A stretch of DNA of 64,000 nucleotides. Source: Agapanthus africanus. Lineage: Eukaryota; Streptophyta; Magnoliopsida; Asparagales; Amaryllidaceae. The notes beneath the pieces were generated by a model, which was not told the DNA's origin, ran no database searches, and saw only the letters and a list, made by a program, of their open reading frames with translations. Position numbers and translations under genes: made by a program. Shown one piece after another: positions 34,986 through 44,896 of the stretch (its first letter is position 1; every line of letters starts with the position of its first letter). The stretch is taken from contig JASDDO010000026.1 of NCBI GenBank assembly GCA_030015575.1, positions 189,683,739-189,747,738 of the forward strand, read 5' to 3'.

Positions 34986-35589
34986 ATCGTTCGGGGCAAA
35001 ACATTATCGGGAATTTCAAGTGTTGAAATTTGCAATGAGATTGCATACCTTCTATGAGATAGTTGGATCCCGATACCCGCTGCGAGTAAGTGTTACTCCT
35101 GGGAGAGTTTTATACATTACAATTAGCCGATCAAGTAGGTGTCTAGAAAGGTGTCAACGGGGTTACGCCTCTGGGAAAACGAGGTTTACATTAATTAGGT
35201 TCGTGCGAAAGCACGGGGGACCTCCCTCAAAGTACCGACACTGGCCTGGCTGAAAGATTGGCGAACTTGTAGTGTGTAATTAATCCCGGCTAGTCTTTCC
35301 TTTTAGGGTTTGAAGGAAGATTTGATAAAAAGCAGTGGGAGCCATCCTGATTAGATAAAATAAAAACCAATCTATTCTTGACAGAGCGCACGCTGAGTGT
35401 TTTCTTCTCTCTCTCTCCTGGTATCGACCATATCACGCCTTAATCAAGATAATAATACGGAATATTGACCGAACCCGCTTGTTATACTGAGCTGGGGAAC
35501 GTTGGTCCCACTCCAACTTATAATTGTTATAAGACAGAGCAGGAAATTGGGGAATACCAGATTTCCCGTGCCGCCCAAACGAAGTGAGT

Positions 35590-35822
35590 GCATGCTGATG
35601 CATCATCTTCGGGTTTGTTCGTTACACAGAACTGTTTCTCAGTATCCTCTACGTCCTGGGTATGTGATACCAGATCAGGATCCCAGATATGTAATCAGTT
35701 ACATAGGGCTACAGATAGGTAGAGAACTGAGAACGGGTGATAAGTTTCATGAGGCAGAAAACGGGGCAAGAGTTGCAGCCAAGTCTGTCGGTCACTGTCA
35801 CCCTGTATTACCAATACATTGA
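35590..35822 (+). pseudogene. Protease remnant of A
   Basis: A decayed aspartic protease region equivalent to D at about 19780-19960; the SWV strand before the active site is readable but the DTG box is lost. Upstream, D's whole Gag with zinc knuckle is replaced by about 90 bp. Confidence 0.75.
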
Positions 35823-35989
35823 TTCTGAACGAATGTTGTTAGATACCGAACCTGATATACCAAATCATATCACTCTCTTTGTTAGTAAAGAAAGGATATA
35901 ATTTTGTATTGTTGGATAATGTTTTGAACATTTCCTATATCAAAAGTTGATCGGATCAGGCACGTTATCTAAAAGCATTGATGTTCTAA

Positions 35990-36980
35990 ATCAAACTACA
36001 GTTCTTGGTATACAGAACACACACAAGAGGAAGAGTTCAAAAATGAACGAATTCTTCTTGAGGCATTGTAGACTAGGTCAGATCAATGTGACCCGACTAG
36101 CTAGAGTTACATAAAGATGCATATTTAAATTAGTTTGAATTTGCATCTTGTGAAATTCGCCAGTCATGTCACAAAGATAAGATGACCATAGCTCCGTTTA
36201 CTGGAAACAGAGAAAGAGTTAGTAAACTCTTGGGATATGATACATGTTGATGTATGAAAGGTCCCCGGTCTACACATGCCAACACCGGTTCTTTGTACTT
36301 CATTACATTCTCTGATGATCTCTTTCGAGTTTCAGACCTATGTTCCTGTTGAAACATGAGTCCGAACCTTTTGAGATATTCACAGAATATAAGCGAGAAG
36401 TAGAGAACCAATACGGGTATAAGTATTATGTCCTTTGATGTGATCAGGGAGGAGAATACTAAAGCACGGAAATCCTGGATAATTCTAAAGGAGAATGAGA
36501 TTCTCTCTCAGCATTACTCCTCCGTATACACCATAGTACGATGGTATATCGGGGAGGAGCAGATACACCCTATATGATAAGGTGTGCTCTATGATGAGTA
36601 ATACTGAGTTACCTGTTTCCTTTCTGGGAGTTATGCACTTATGAAGTTGCATACCTATTGAATAGGGTTCGAATCAAATCAGTTGCCTACCACTTCATAT
36701 GTGATATGGAAAGGGAAGAGCCCATATCTTAAGTTAGTTAAGATTTGGGGTTGTCCGGCCTATGTCTAATAGCATAATCCGGACAAGCTCGAGGCAAGGC
36801 CTGTTATGTAGAACTGGAAGTGTTCCAGCTATACAAACTACAGCATGATTTGGTACAGCCAAGGAATTCAGTAGATACCAACGAACCTCGGCCTCTCCGC
36901 CGATCTAGTAGGGTTCCTCACCCACCTGAGAGATACTTCGGTTTCTCTATGACAGTGGGAGCGAGGATTGCATCATGAGA
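35990..36980 (+). pseudogene. Broken pre-integrase, integrase and linker of A
   Basis: A pre-integrase stretch (THKRKSS and a LRHCRLGQIN-like block, about 36020-36110), then the integrase core around 36240-36420 with MIHVDV holding the first Asp and a TFSDDLF-like second Asp in a shifted frame. The linker at about 36880-36960 has RSSRVPHPPERYFGFS. Stops and frameshifts are frequent. Confidence 0.8.
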
Positions 36981-37059
36981 TGATGACCCAACTAGTTTCG
37001 AGCTGGCCATCAGGAGTAAGACTCTGTAAGAATGGCTGGATGTTTAGTGATCTGAGATG

Positions 37060-38195
37060 GAATCCTTATACACCAGCAAAGTATGGACTTTAGCTGCAAG
37101 ATCTGAAGGGTTAAATCCCCATCAGGAGCAAGTATATCTTGAGAAGATTACTTGGTGTACATGGAAGAGTTGAGACTTTCAAAGCTAGACTTGTTAAAGG
37201 TTTTCGTCATTGACCAGGCGTGGATCATGATGAAACCTTTTCAAGTGACTATGCTTAAGTCCATCCAGATCCTACTTGCCACGGCTACATACCATGACTG
37301 CGATATCTGGTTGGGTGTCTTGACTGCTTTTCTAAATGATGATTTAGAGCGCGTCTATAAGTACACAGCCAAAGGGTCTCGTAAACAGTGGGAGCAGCGG
37401 AAACGTGTGCAAGATGCTTTATAGGATAAAGCAGGCATCGCGGAGTTGGAACATCTGTTTTGATGAAGCAGTCAAAGAGTTTGACATCATCAAAATGGTA
37501 GATGAACCTTGTATAAACAAGAAGGTAGTAGGGAGTATGGTGACGATCCTCGTAGAGTACGTGGATGACATACTCTTGATAGGAAAGGAGTTTCCTATGC
37601 TACGCTCGATCAATCTCCGCTTATCACAATGATTCTCCATATAGGATCAAAAGTGATACCTACTAAATCCTGGGTTTTGGATCTATGAGATAGATCTAAA
37701 TGGATGTTAGGATACTCACTAGATGTAGTGAGATGGTGTCAATCGATCCTGAGGAGAATCACTGGAAGTGTTCCAGGGTGATAAAGACGACTGAATATCA
37801 GTCGCAGGCATTGTCTTTACCCTCAGTAAAGGGACGGTATGTTGGAAGAGTTCCAAGCTAGATACCGTGACATACTAGACGATAAAGGCAGGATACATCG
37901 CTACTTAAGATGCTACCAAAGAGGTTGTTTGGATGTATAATGGTTCATGAGATGAACTATGTTCCTCCCATTGTGTGACAATGGAATTGTGGCTTATCCC
38001 GAGGAACGATGGTCCCATCAGTGATCCAGACTTATTCTAAGGCAGCATCGCCTGATCATGGAGATGGTTGATCTCCAGGGTGATCGAGGATTGGAGAGTA
38101 GATTCTGAGGACAACACAGCGGATCCACTCACAAAGGCCTGTTCCCAGAGAGAGACTTTCATGGGATGGTTGAGTATGAGATACTGCAACCACTG
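37060..38195 (+). pseudogene. Broken reverse transcriptase and RNase H of A
   Basis: Reverse transcriptase is split between frames 37152-37424 and 37405-37632. YVDDILLIGKEF is intact near 37558-37595. The one-base insertion shared with E and I lies at 37359-37363 (GTCTATAAGTACACAGCC). The stretch after VCK is shorter than in D by about 9 bp. RNase H similarity lies at about 37990-38190. Confidence 0.85.
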
Positions 38196-38210
38196 CTACA
38201 AGATGGCCCT

Positions 38211-38226
38211 AGTGCAAGTGGGAGAT
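38211..38226 (+). other. Polypurine tract of A
   Basis: AGTGCAAGTGGGAGAT directly before the 3' LTR TGTTAG. Confidence 0.88.
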
Positions 38227-40449
38227 TGTTAGTTATATGTATGCCCTAGAGGCCATTACTGTACATAGGATGTATATTGTAGTGGATGCTGGGACATATA
38301 TAGGGAGGACTTTCTTGCTCGACATGATAGTATGCTATCTGGTTACAATTTACCTTAACGTGTATGCTGATTGTCTCTCTGTTACATGTTGGTAAAGCCC
38401 TTAGGATCTGTACTTGACTACCTGGACTATGATGCGGATCATACTAGTGGGGACATGGTAGTCCATAAGTACATCCTTCAAAGTCCCTAGTCGTGGGTGT
38501 ATCGAGACGGGGCATCGATATACCAGAGTAGACTAGCGTGTACCTTCTCGACCCATATAGATGGGCGATGGATGATCCCATATCCATCGGTGTTTGACAT
38601 CAGAGATGATATACGGGTGCTCAGTAGAGACTGGGTACACTGGACGGACTCGCCGAGAACTCCCAGATGGTATTATACCTCACGTCAGATGGCAGTTCTC
38701 TGGTGACACTGGTACAGAGTAGTCTGTTGACCCGAGATCGTCATAGAGTCTTGTGTGGTTCCCACTGTGCTTTGATTTCCATCTTACCACGTCCAAAAGG
38801 GCGTGCAAAACGGTGGTTTTTGGGTACAGTCCCGAGTCACATGGAGGCAATGAGCGATAGGAGGGGATTCGTCTCTCCCGGTATAGGGGGTTGATGTTGC
38901 GCTGTGTTCGATTGGCTATAACAGGAAATCCCTGGCCAGGGTTGCTGAGATTTACTGGTAAGTGTTACCAGTAGTTTCTCGAACAGTTATAGACCTCATA
39001 TCGACACGACTTATTGAGCTATTGGGGTCTGACGTATACCACCCCTAGGCGAGATATGCGACATATCAGACGATCAGACCGGACTGTACGGTAGTGTTAC
39101 TGGTCGGATTCACTGGAGTGTGAGCGGGCTTGCTCGTCGATCTTCAGATCGCTCAATACCCGGGTGGCCGTTACGTTTAGCAGACCGCTTGCGGCTTGTG
39201 GATGCTTGATATGATCATCATCTGCTGCCGGCGTATTGACGAGTCTTTAGAGTCCTACACAGAGGTTTCCTGGCTCAAGCGAAACGAAATAGGAGCGCAT
39301 ATGAGATATGTGCGGGACCGAGAATAATACGAGTATGTGATACCGTATTCTATTCTCGCGATGTGACATTGATCGGTTATATCCGATATAGCCGGGTTAT
39401 CGGATCAAGTGTTGATTCGATAAGATGTTACTAATGATACCAGTCGGTTATGTGCGCATGACCGGATCATTGAATCAAGTGTTGATTTAATGATTTAATG
39501 TATATATTTGATATATTACTTTGCATTAACTAGTATCGGTTCACTTTAGACGGATTTTCTCACTCGGGTGTGCGCATTGTATATGCGATATACTTTTGTG
39601 CACTTGATTGTATCATGTTTGATGATACTTGTCATGCTAGGGTTCAAGTGTAAAGATTAAACCTTGGTTAATGAAATGGTTAGGGTTTATTATTACTTAT
39701 TCATTTATCTTATTTAGTTATCCATTTATTTTTGATAAATGAATAAAAGAAATGAGAAAAGAATGGTGGCTAAATTTGTTCTTTAGTTGAAGCTTCATGA
39801 AGCTTTGATAAAGTCAACCATACTTATCTCATCCTTAACCCTAACCATTCCCACTAACCATGATTCATTCTCTACACTTGACCATGGTTAATATTATGAT
39901 AAGAATTCATTTTCTTTTCATTTTCTATTAACTTATCATAATATCTTTCTTCTTCTTCTTCATTCTTCAAGTGAAGAAAAGCAAAGTCCATCAATGGTGA
40001 TTGTTGGATATGAGTGAGAAATCCAATTCTAAAGTTAACCCAATTCCTATTTCTTCATCCTCTACCTCTTGCCAAGTAGTAGAGTGTGTTTCCTTCACAA
40101 GATTTTAGGGTTTGGTGAAGGTGGAGCTTGATTCATCGATGCCTCGACGTAGATCATCTTCGGCATGGACATCGACGACCTAGCTTGCCCATTCTCCGAC
40201 GAAGCCGATCCTAGAGCCCGGATTTGATTTGGACAGCGGAGAGGACCTCGTTGCGGAGCTATGGAGGTGGAGCACCGGATCTACAAAGGTTGTATTTCCG
40301 TATTTTATTTAGTTAACTGTTAACTAGTTCTTGTTCGCCTAGATATCTAGCAAACGATCCGTACTTTAGGGTTTGTAGGCACCAAATTTTTTGAAATTGC
40401 CATGGTTGATGGCTTGGGAGACCTCACTAGAGTGCCTAGGAACCCTGCA
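38227..40449 (+). repeat. Element A 3' LTR
   Basis: 2,223 bp, the same length as the 5' LTR. Differences I noticed are mostly A/G or C/T, as expected from deamination of methylated cytosines. It ends GGAACCCTGCA before ATAGC. Confidence 0.95.
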
Positions 40450-40755
40450 ATAGCCGGAACTACAGAACAAGCATTATTCCAATGGCTTCAAAGGCAATTT
40501 CAGGACAGGGATGAGAAGATGGCCGAGGTCTATTCCAAAGTCGACGAGCTGGCAAACGTCGTGGCAGATCTCGCGACCCAAGTCGCCCGATTGCAATTAA
40601 AGCAGAATCAAATTTTGTCTCATGAGCCAGGGATTGGTACCCGGGAGCAGCCAACTGATATCCCTTTAAACCTAAAAGCGGAGTGCCTTCGCGAAAAACG
40701 GCCGCAATTAGCCTCCAGTCCCTCCGATACATACGCCGGGGGGAATCGCCTCTGA
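40450..40755 (+). pseudogene. Gag of B, middle part with coiled coil (right of A)
   Basis: Continues the frame broken at 30055; the first five bases are the target duplication. It encodes an LFQWLQRQFQ stretch, then a likely coiled coil with heptad hydrophobics (about 40520-40610, around VDELANVVADLATQVARLQL). The frame stops at 40755, but homology passes to another frame that overlaps from 40683. This is a one-base shift or, less likely, programmed frameshifting. Confidence 0.7.
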
Positions 40756-41483
40756 AAGAGAAGCTGGGAAAGGTCTATTCCTTCAAGAGGGAAAATGTCC
40801 ACAAGATATTCAGGGACGCCCTAAGAAACAGTCTACAACCGCCAGAATCAAAGAGACCGCAAGAAGAGAATATGACCGACGACCCAAAATATTGCCCCTA
40901 TCACAGGGTGATAGGTCATTCCATTGAGGACTGCCTCGTCTTCAAAGATTGGGTCGAAAGGCAATACAAGACGGGAGAGATAGAACTGTCAAAAGGCATG
41001 TTAGCAAACAGTCAAGCTACGATCGCCGATTTCATGCAAATGGAGACCGAAACCTTTCGGGAACCTAACCCTCCCAGACATGTGCAGGGCGAACCAAAGA
41101 TTGATCGGCCTCAGGGACCGGCGTCAGTGAGGGCATCTACTCTGATGGAGAGAAAGAAGAAGGTGTACTCCTTTAGTAGGGATGAGGTCCGCGATATATT
41201 CGAGGAAGCCCTGAACAATGGCCTGCAACTGTCTATTCCAAAGAGGCCACATGAAATGAATATGACTGGCAATCCCATATACTGCCTGTACCATAGAGTG
41301 CTGAGTCATACCATTGAAGACTGCTGTGTTTTCAAAGATTGGGCAGAGGACCAATATAAGCTTGGAAAAACCTCTCAGTCCTCGGATGTATCGTCAAGCC
41401 ACAGAGCTAGGTCATCAACACAGCTCCGCCAAGATCAATGTTCAAGGAGCTGGGATAAGCAAAGAGGACCACCACGTCGTTAA
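40683..41483 (+). pseudogene. Gag C-terminal part of B with two CX2HX4HX4C knuckles
   Basis: A 266-codon frame with two homologous blocks of about 60 residues. Each has KVYSF, an acidic-basic helix, KRP, then DDPKYCPYHRVIGHSIEDC and FKDW (second copy with NPIYCLYH and EDCCVFKDW). The Cys-His-His-Cys spacing CX2HX4HX4C resembles the YCxYHR...H...E.C...KD block at the end of Gag in many plant Ty3/gypsy elements, where one copy is usual. The duplication is internal and diverged. After the stop at 41483 no protease or polymerase follows. Confidence 0.78.
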
Positions 41484-41520
41484 ACTGGAAACAGTCGACC
41501 TCTAAGTCGTTAAACTGGGA

Positions 41521-41760
41521 ATGTAAAAAAAATGTAAATAAAAAAATGTGTAAATAAAAGAAAAATAAACAAAAGCTGAAATGATGGGGCAACTCGCAAT
41601 AAAAATCAGCGAGTAAAATAAAGATGCAAATAAAGCCGAAATGATTGGGCAACCACGAATAAAAGCCGAAATGATAGGGCAATCGCGACCTTCGCGATAA
41701 GAAAAGCTGAAATGATAGAGCAATCGCGGTAAAATAAAAATAAAAAAAAAACAAGGGCGG
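41521..41760 (+). other. A-rich spacer of B with four motif copies
   Basis: Strongly A-rich DNA with four spaced copies of a GCTGAAATGAT-GGGCAA-type motif (about 41574, 41633, 41667 and 41705), followed in some copies by CGCGA palindromes. The open frames on the opposite strand reflect this composition. Confidence 0.65.
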
Positions 41761-41979
41761 ATGATGAGTTGCTCCTGGCATTATTCCAGTGCAGTAATGT
41801 AGACGCCAAACAAAAATCCAATTTCCCAAAATTCTTTCGGCCCTTTGGCCAGTCGCCAAATTGACTGCCGTATACAATCCACGGGCTCAAATAATTCTCA
41901 TCATACCCATGCCCCGCCGTAATCACCAGTTACGTGGCTGGTCTCCGCCTTTGGAGTTATGCTCCATTGAGAAAATCCA

Positions 41980-42152
41980 CTCATGTGTCCTCACGATACA
42001 TGAGGAGAACAAACCTTTATGGGATCCTTACGACTCACAAAGGAAAAACACCCTTAGGAATCCTCACGACTCCTAAGGAGAAAATACACCTGCGGGATCC
42101 TCACGACTCGCAGGGAGAAAATGCTTTTATGGGACCCTCACGGCCCATAAAA
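41980..42152 (+). other. Constant-loop, variable-stem hairpin array 1 of B
   Basis: Five hairpins in a row share a loop near GATCCTCACGAC and have different stems: CTCATGT/ACATGAG (41980-42004), CCTTTATG/CACAAAGG (42014-42043), CCTTAGGA/TCCTAAGG (42052-42078), CCTGCG/CGCAGG (42089-42114) and TTTTATGGG/CCCATAAAA (42125-42152). Spacers are short and A-rich (GAGAAAAT). A longer CTTAGG/CCTAAG foldback follows at about 42161-42197. Confidence 0.78.
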
Positions 42153-42303
42153 TTGAAAAGCCTTAGGTGATAGGGACCTAAACCTGTCTCCTAAGCCATC
42201 GCTCCCTAACAAGAAAAGACAAATGATGAATTGCCTGGCACCTGTGCTTCGGTGTTAGCAACGCTGATGCCGGCCCCTACCAAAAATTCCAAGCTCGCCA
42301 TCG

Positions 42304-42573
42304 ATAGACCTCTAAGTCTTTAAACTGGAAACAGATAGACCTCTAAGTCTTTAAACTGGAAACAGATGACCTCTATGTCGTTAAACTGGATACAGATGAC
42401 CTCTATGTCGTTAAACTGGATACAGATGACTTCCAAGTCGTTAAACTGGAAACAATCGACCTCCACGTCTTTAAAACTGGAAACAGATGATCACCACGTC
42501 GTTAAACTGGTAACAGATGACCTCTAAGTCGTTTAACTGGAAACAGTCGACCTCTAAGTCATTAAACTGGGAA
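42304..42573 (+). repeat. 30-bp tandem repeat of B (about 9 units)
   Basis: About nine units of GACCTCTAAGTCGTTAAACT-type sequence followed by GGAAACAGAT. Each unit holds a short GAC...GTC inverted repeat. Two more units lie at about 41467-41520, just after gag. Confidence 0.85.
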
Positions 42574-42586
42574 CGAGGGAAATCCA

Positions 42587-42759
42587 CTCATGTGTCCTCA
42601 CGATACATGAGGAGAACAAACCTTTGTGGGATCCTTACGACTCACAAAGGAAAAACACCTTTAGGAATCCTCACGACTCTTAAGGAGGAAATACACCTAC
42701 GGGATCCTTACGACTCGCAGGGAGAAAATTCTTTTATGGGACCCTCACGACCCATAAAA
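42587..42759 (+). other. Constant-loop, variable-stem hairpin array 2 of B
   Basis: A second copy of array 1 with substitutions. The second stem is now perfect (CCTTTGTG/CACAAAGG against CCTTTATG in array 1). The fourth has a mismatch (CCTACG/CGCAGG). Confidence 0.75.
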
Positions 42760-43234
42760 TTGAAAAGACTTAGGTGATAGGGATCTAAACCTATCTCCTA
42801 AGCCATCACTCCCCAATCCCCAAGTGGCGAATGATGAGTCGCTCCTGGTACCATATTCCAGTGTGGCGATGCAGACGCCAACCAAATTCCAAATTCAAAT
42901 CCCCAAGTGGCAAATGATGAGTCGCTCCTGGTACCATGTTCTAGTGAAGCGATGCAGATGCCAACCAAATTCCAAATCTTATACCCCAACGGTGAATGAT
43001 GAGTCGCTCCTGGTACCATATTCCAGTGCAGTGATGCAGACGCTGGGAAAGTCCCGAAATTTTTATGGCCCTACGGTCTGGATCATACATCCTGCAAAAC
43101 CGTATACAATCCACGAGCGTAAAACGATCCCAATCTCTCCCAAGTCCTACTGGTGAGACCGCATCCAAAGTTCAAAAAAAAAAAAAATAATATAAATAAA
43201 ATAAATAAAATGGTATGTCCACAAGCAAAATGGG

Positions 43235-43321
43235 CACGGATGAAAACCCGAAAGGGCTCCGTGAGTAAAAACAGCAGGACTGCAGACGAGTTTGTGAAAA
43301 TCCGAAAGGGCGCAAACTCGT
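43235..43321 (+). other. Two hairpins with a shared CCGAAAGG loop
   Basis: CACGGA/TCCGTG (43235-43263) and ACGAGTTTGTG/CGCAAACTCGT with one wobble (43286-43321). Both enclose a GAAAA-YCCGAAAGGGC loop, whose CC-GAAA-GG core would form a GNRA tetraloop in RNA. Confidence 0.7.
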
Positions 43322-43340
43322 AAAAAAGAGATGAAATGCA

Positions 43341-43515
43341 CTCGCAAAGTCATCTCGACTTTGTGAGGAGAAAATTCCCGCGTGAGATCTTTACGACTCA
43401 CAAAGGAGCAATACACTTAGGAGTCCCCATGACTCCTAAGGAGAAAATACACCTACGAGATCCTTTCGACTCGTAGGGAGAAAATGCTTTTATGGGACCC
43501 TCACGGCCCATAAAA
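43341..43515 (+). other. Constant-loop, variable-stem hairpin array 3 of B
   Basis: Third copy of the array. The first stem is entirely different (CTCGCAAAGT/ACTTTGTGAG, 43341-43367). The third is CTTAGGAG/CTCCTAAG and the fourth CCTACGAG/CTCGTAGG, a compensated variant of CCTGCG/CGCAGG in array 1. The last, TTTTATGGG/CCCATAAAA, is unchanged. Confidence 0.78.
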
Positions 43516-43867
43516 TTGAAAAACCTTAGGTGACATGGATATGAATCTGTCTCCTAAGCCGCCAATTCCCAAATCCTCCCGGGGCAAATGATGAGTTGCT
43601 CCTGGCATTACTCCAGTGCAGCAATGCAGATGCCGACAAAAAAAAAAACCAATCCCAAATCCTCTCATGGCAGACGATGATTCGCTCTTGGTACCATATT
43701 CCAGTATAGCGATGCTGATGTCAACTCATGTCAAACAAATCAAACCAACCAATTCCAACATCGACCTTTGCGTCAAACAGCGACACTCCGCCTCGGGGAA
43801 ACGTCAAGCAGACACTCCGCCTCGGGGAAACGTCAACCAGCGACACTCCGTGCCGGGGGCACGTCTA

Positions 43868-44700
43868 CCAAATCGCTTCGTAACAGAGCGTCGACCGTCT
43901 ATGTCACAAAAAGGGCAGTGCAGGCTCCCGCAAATTGGGAACCCAAATCACTCCGGATCAGAGCGTCGACCGTCTATGTCGCAAAAAGGGAAGTGCAGGC
44001 TCCCGCAAATTGGGAACCCAAATCGCTTCGTAACAGAGCGTCGATCGTCTATGTCGCAAAAAGGGCAGTGCAGGCTCCCGCAAATTGGGAACCCAAATCG
44101 CTTCGTAACAGAGCGTCGACCGTATATGTCGCAAAAAGGGCAGTGCAGGCTCCCACAAATTGGGAACCCAAATCGCTCCGGATCAGAGCGTCGACCGTCT
44201 ATGTCGCAAAAAGGGCAGTGCAGGCTCCCGCAAATTGGGAACCCAAATCGCTTCGTAACAGAGCGTCGACCGTATATGTCGCAAAAAGGGCAGTGCAGGC
44301 TCCCGCAAATTGGGAACCCAAATCGCTCCGAATCAGAGCGTCGACCGTCTATAACGCAAAAAGGGCAGTGCAGGCTCCCGCAAATTGGGAACCTAAATCG
44401 CTTCATAACATAGCGTCGACCGTCTATGTCGCAAAAAGGGAAGTGCAGGCTTCCGCAAATTGGGAACCCAAATCGCTCCGGATCAGAGTGTCGACCGTCT
44501 ATGTCGCAAAAAGGGCAGTGCAGGCTCCCGCAAATTGGGAACCCAAATCGCTTCGTAATAGAGCGTCGACCGTCTATGTCGCAAAAAGGGCAGTGCAGGC
44601 TCCCGCAAATTGGGAACCCAAATCGCTCCGGATCAGAGCGTCGACCATCCATGTCGCAAAAAGGGCAGTGCAGGCTTCCTACAAAGAAGGAACCAGATCG
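43868..44700 (+). repeat. 75-bp tandem repeat of B, about 11 units with two alternating types
   Basis: Units repeat every 75 bp around GTCGACCGTCTATGTCGCAA and GCAGTGCAGGCTCCCGCAA. Two unit types, CTTCGTAACAGAGCG and CTCCGGATCAGAGCG, alternate for most of the array, giving a 150-bp higher-order period with one break (two of the first type adjacent at 44024 and 44099). Because 75 is a multiple of three, long open frames exist on both strands; they are not evidence of protein. A related 28-bp repeat (GACACTCCGCCTCGGGGAAA) lies at about 43780-43870. Confidence 0.9.
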
Positions 44701-44881
44701 CTCCGGGCCAGGGAAACGTCTACCACGGACACTCCGTCTCGGAGACGCGTTAAGCGTCGACTGTCCATGTCGTAAAAAAGGCAGTGCATCCCAAAAAGTG
44801 GGAACCAAAGCAAGTCGCCTCCACGTGAAAGAAGATCTATCAATTTCATGCATACGACCCATATATGCTGTGTGCATTTAC

Positions 44882-44896
44882 TGATGGGGGGTAATT
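44882..44896 (+). other. Polypurine tract region of B
   Basis: TGATGGGGGGTAATT directly before the 3' LTR TGTTGGGG; the G-run is the likely plus-strand primer. Confidence 0.65.

Larger units (their letters stand above)
32293..35460 (+). other. Non-coding leader of A
   Basis: About 3.2 kb without credible genes. Contents in order: GC-rich hairpin (32478-32524), AT-rich DNA, a two-unit tandem repeat (34401-34646), three-hairpin array (34780-34985) and a CT-rich block (about 35400-35420). The order matches E and I in mirror orientation. Confidence 0.8.
30056..40449 (+). mobile_element. Element A, young gag-less Ty1/copia Angela-type
   Basis: Plus-strand, 10,394 bp, exact ATAGC duplication at 30051-30055 and 40450-40454. 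The LTRs are 2,223 bp each and differ at about seven positions by eye, so this is a recent insertion. Internal order: PBS, long leader with hairpins, protease remnant, integrase, reverse transcriptase, RNase H, polypurine tract. Gag is missing and pol is frameshifted in ways shared with E and I, so it could not have moved by its own proteins. Confidence 0.93.
41769..43712 (+). repeat. Seven two-tier hairpins of B (dispersed copies)
   Basis: Copies at 41769-41797, 42231-42261, 42839-42869, 42922-42952, 43004-43034, 43596-43624 and 43682-43712, each preceded by ATGATGA. The outer stem is TCGC/GCGA in three, TTGC/GCAA in two, and TTGC/GTAA or TCGC/GTGA with a wobble in two. The inner stem is CTGG/CCAG or wobble forms, except the second copy, where it is CACC/GGTG. 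All seven remain paired despite changes. Confidence 0.75.

Noticed and set aside
42304-44700. CRISPR-like array
   Set aside because: The 30-bp and 75-bp repeats are head-to-tail without unique spacers, no cas genes are present, and the context is a plant retroelement.
43768-44877. Long open frames of over 300 codons on both strands
   Set aside because: They follow from the 75-bp repeat length being divisible by three. The same happens in the GC-rich minisatellites at 28208-28640 and 45612-46135.
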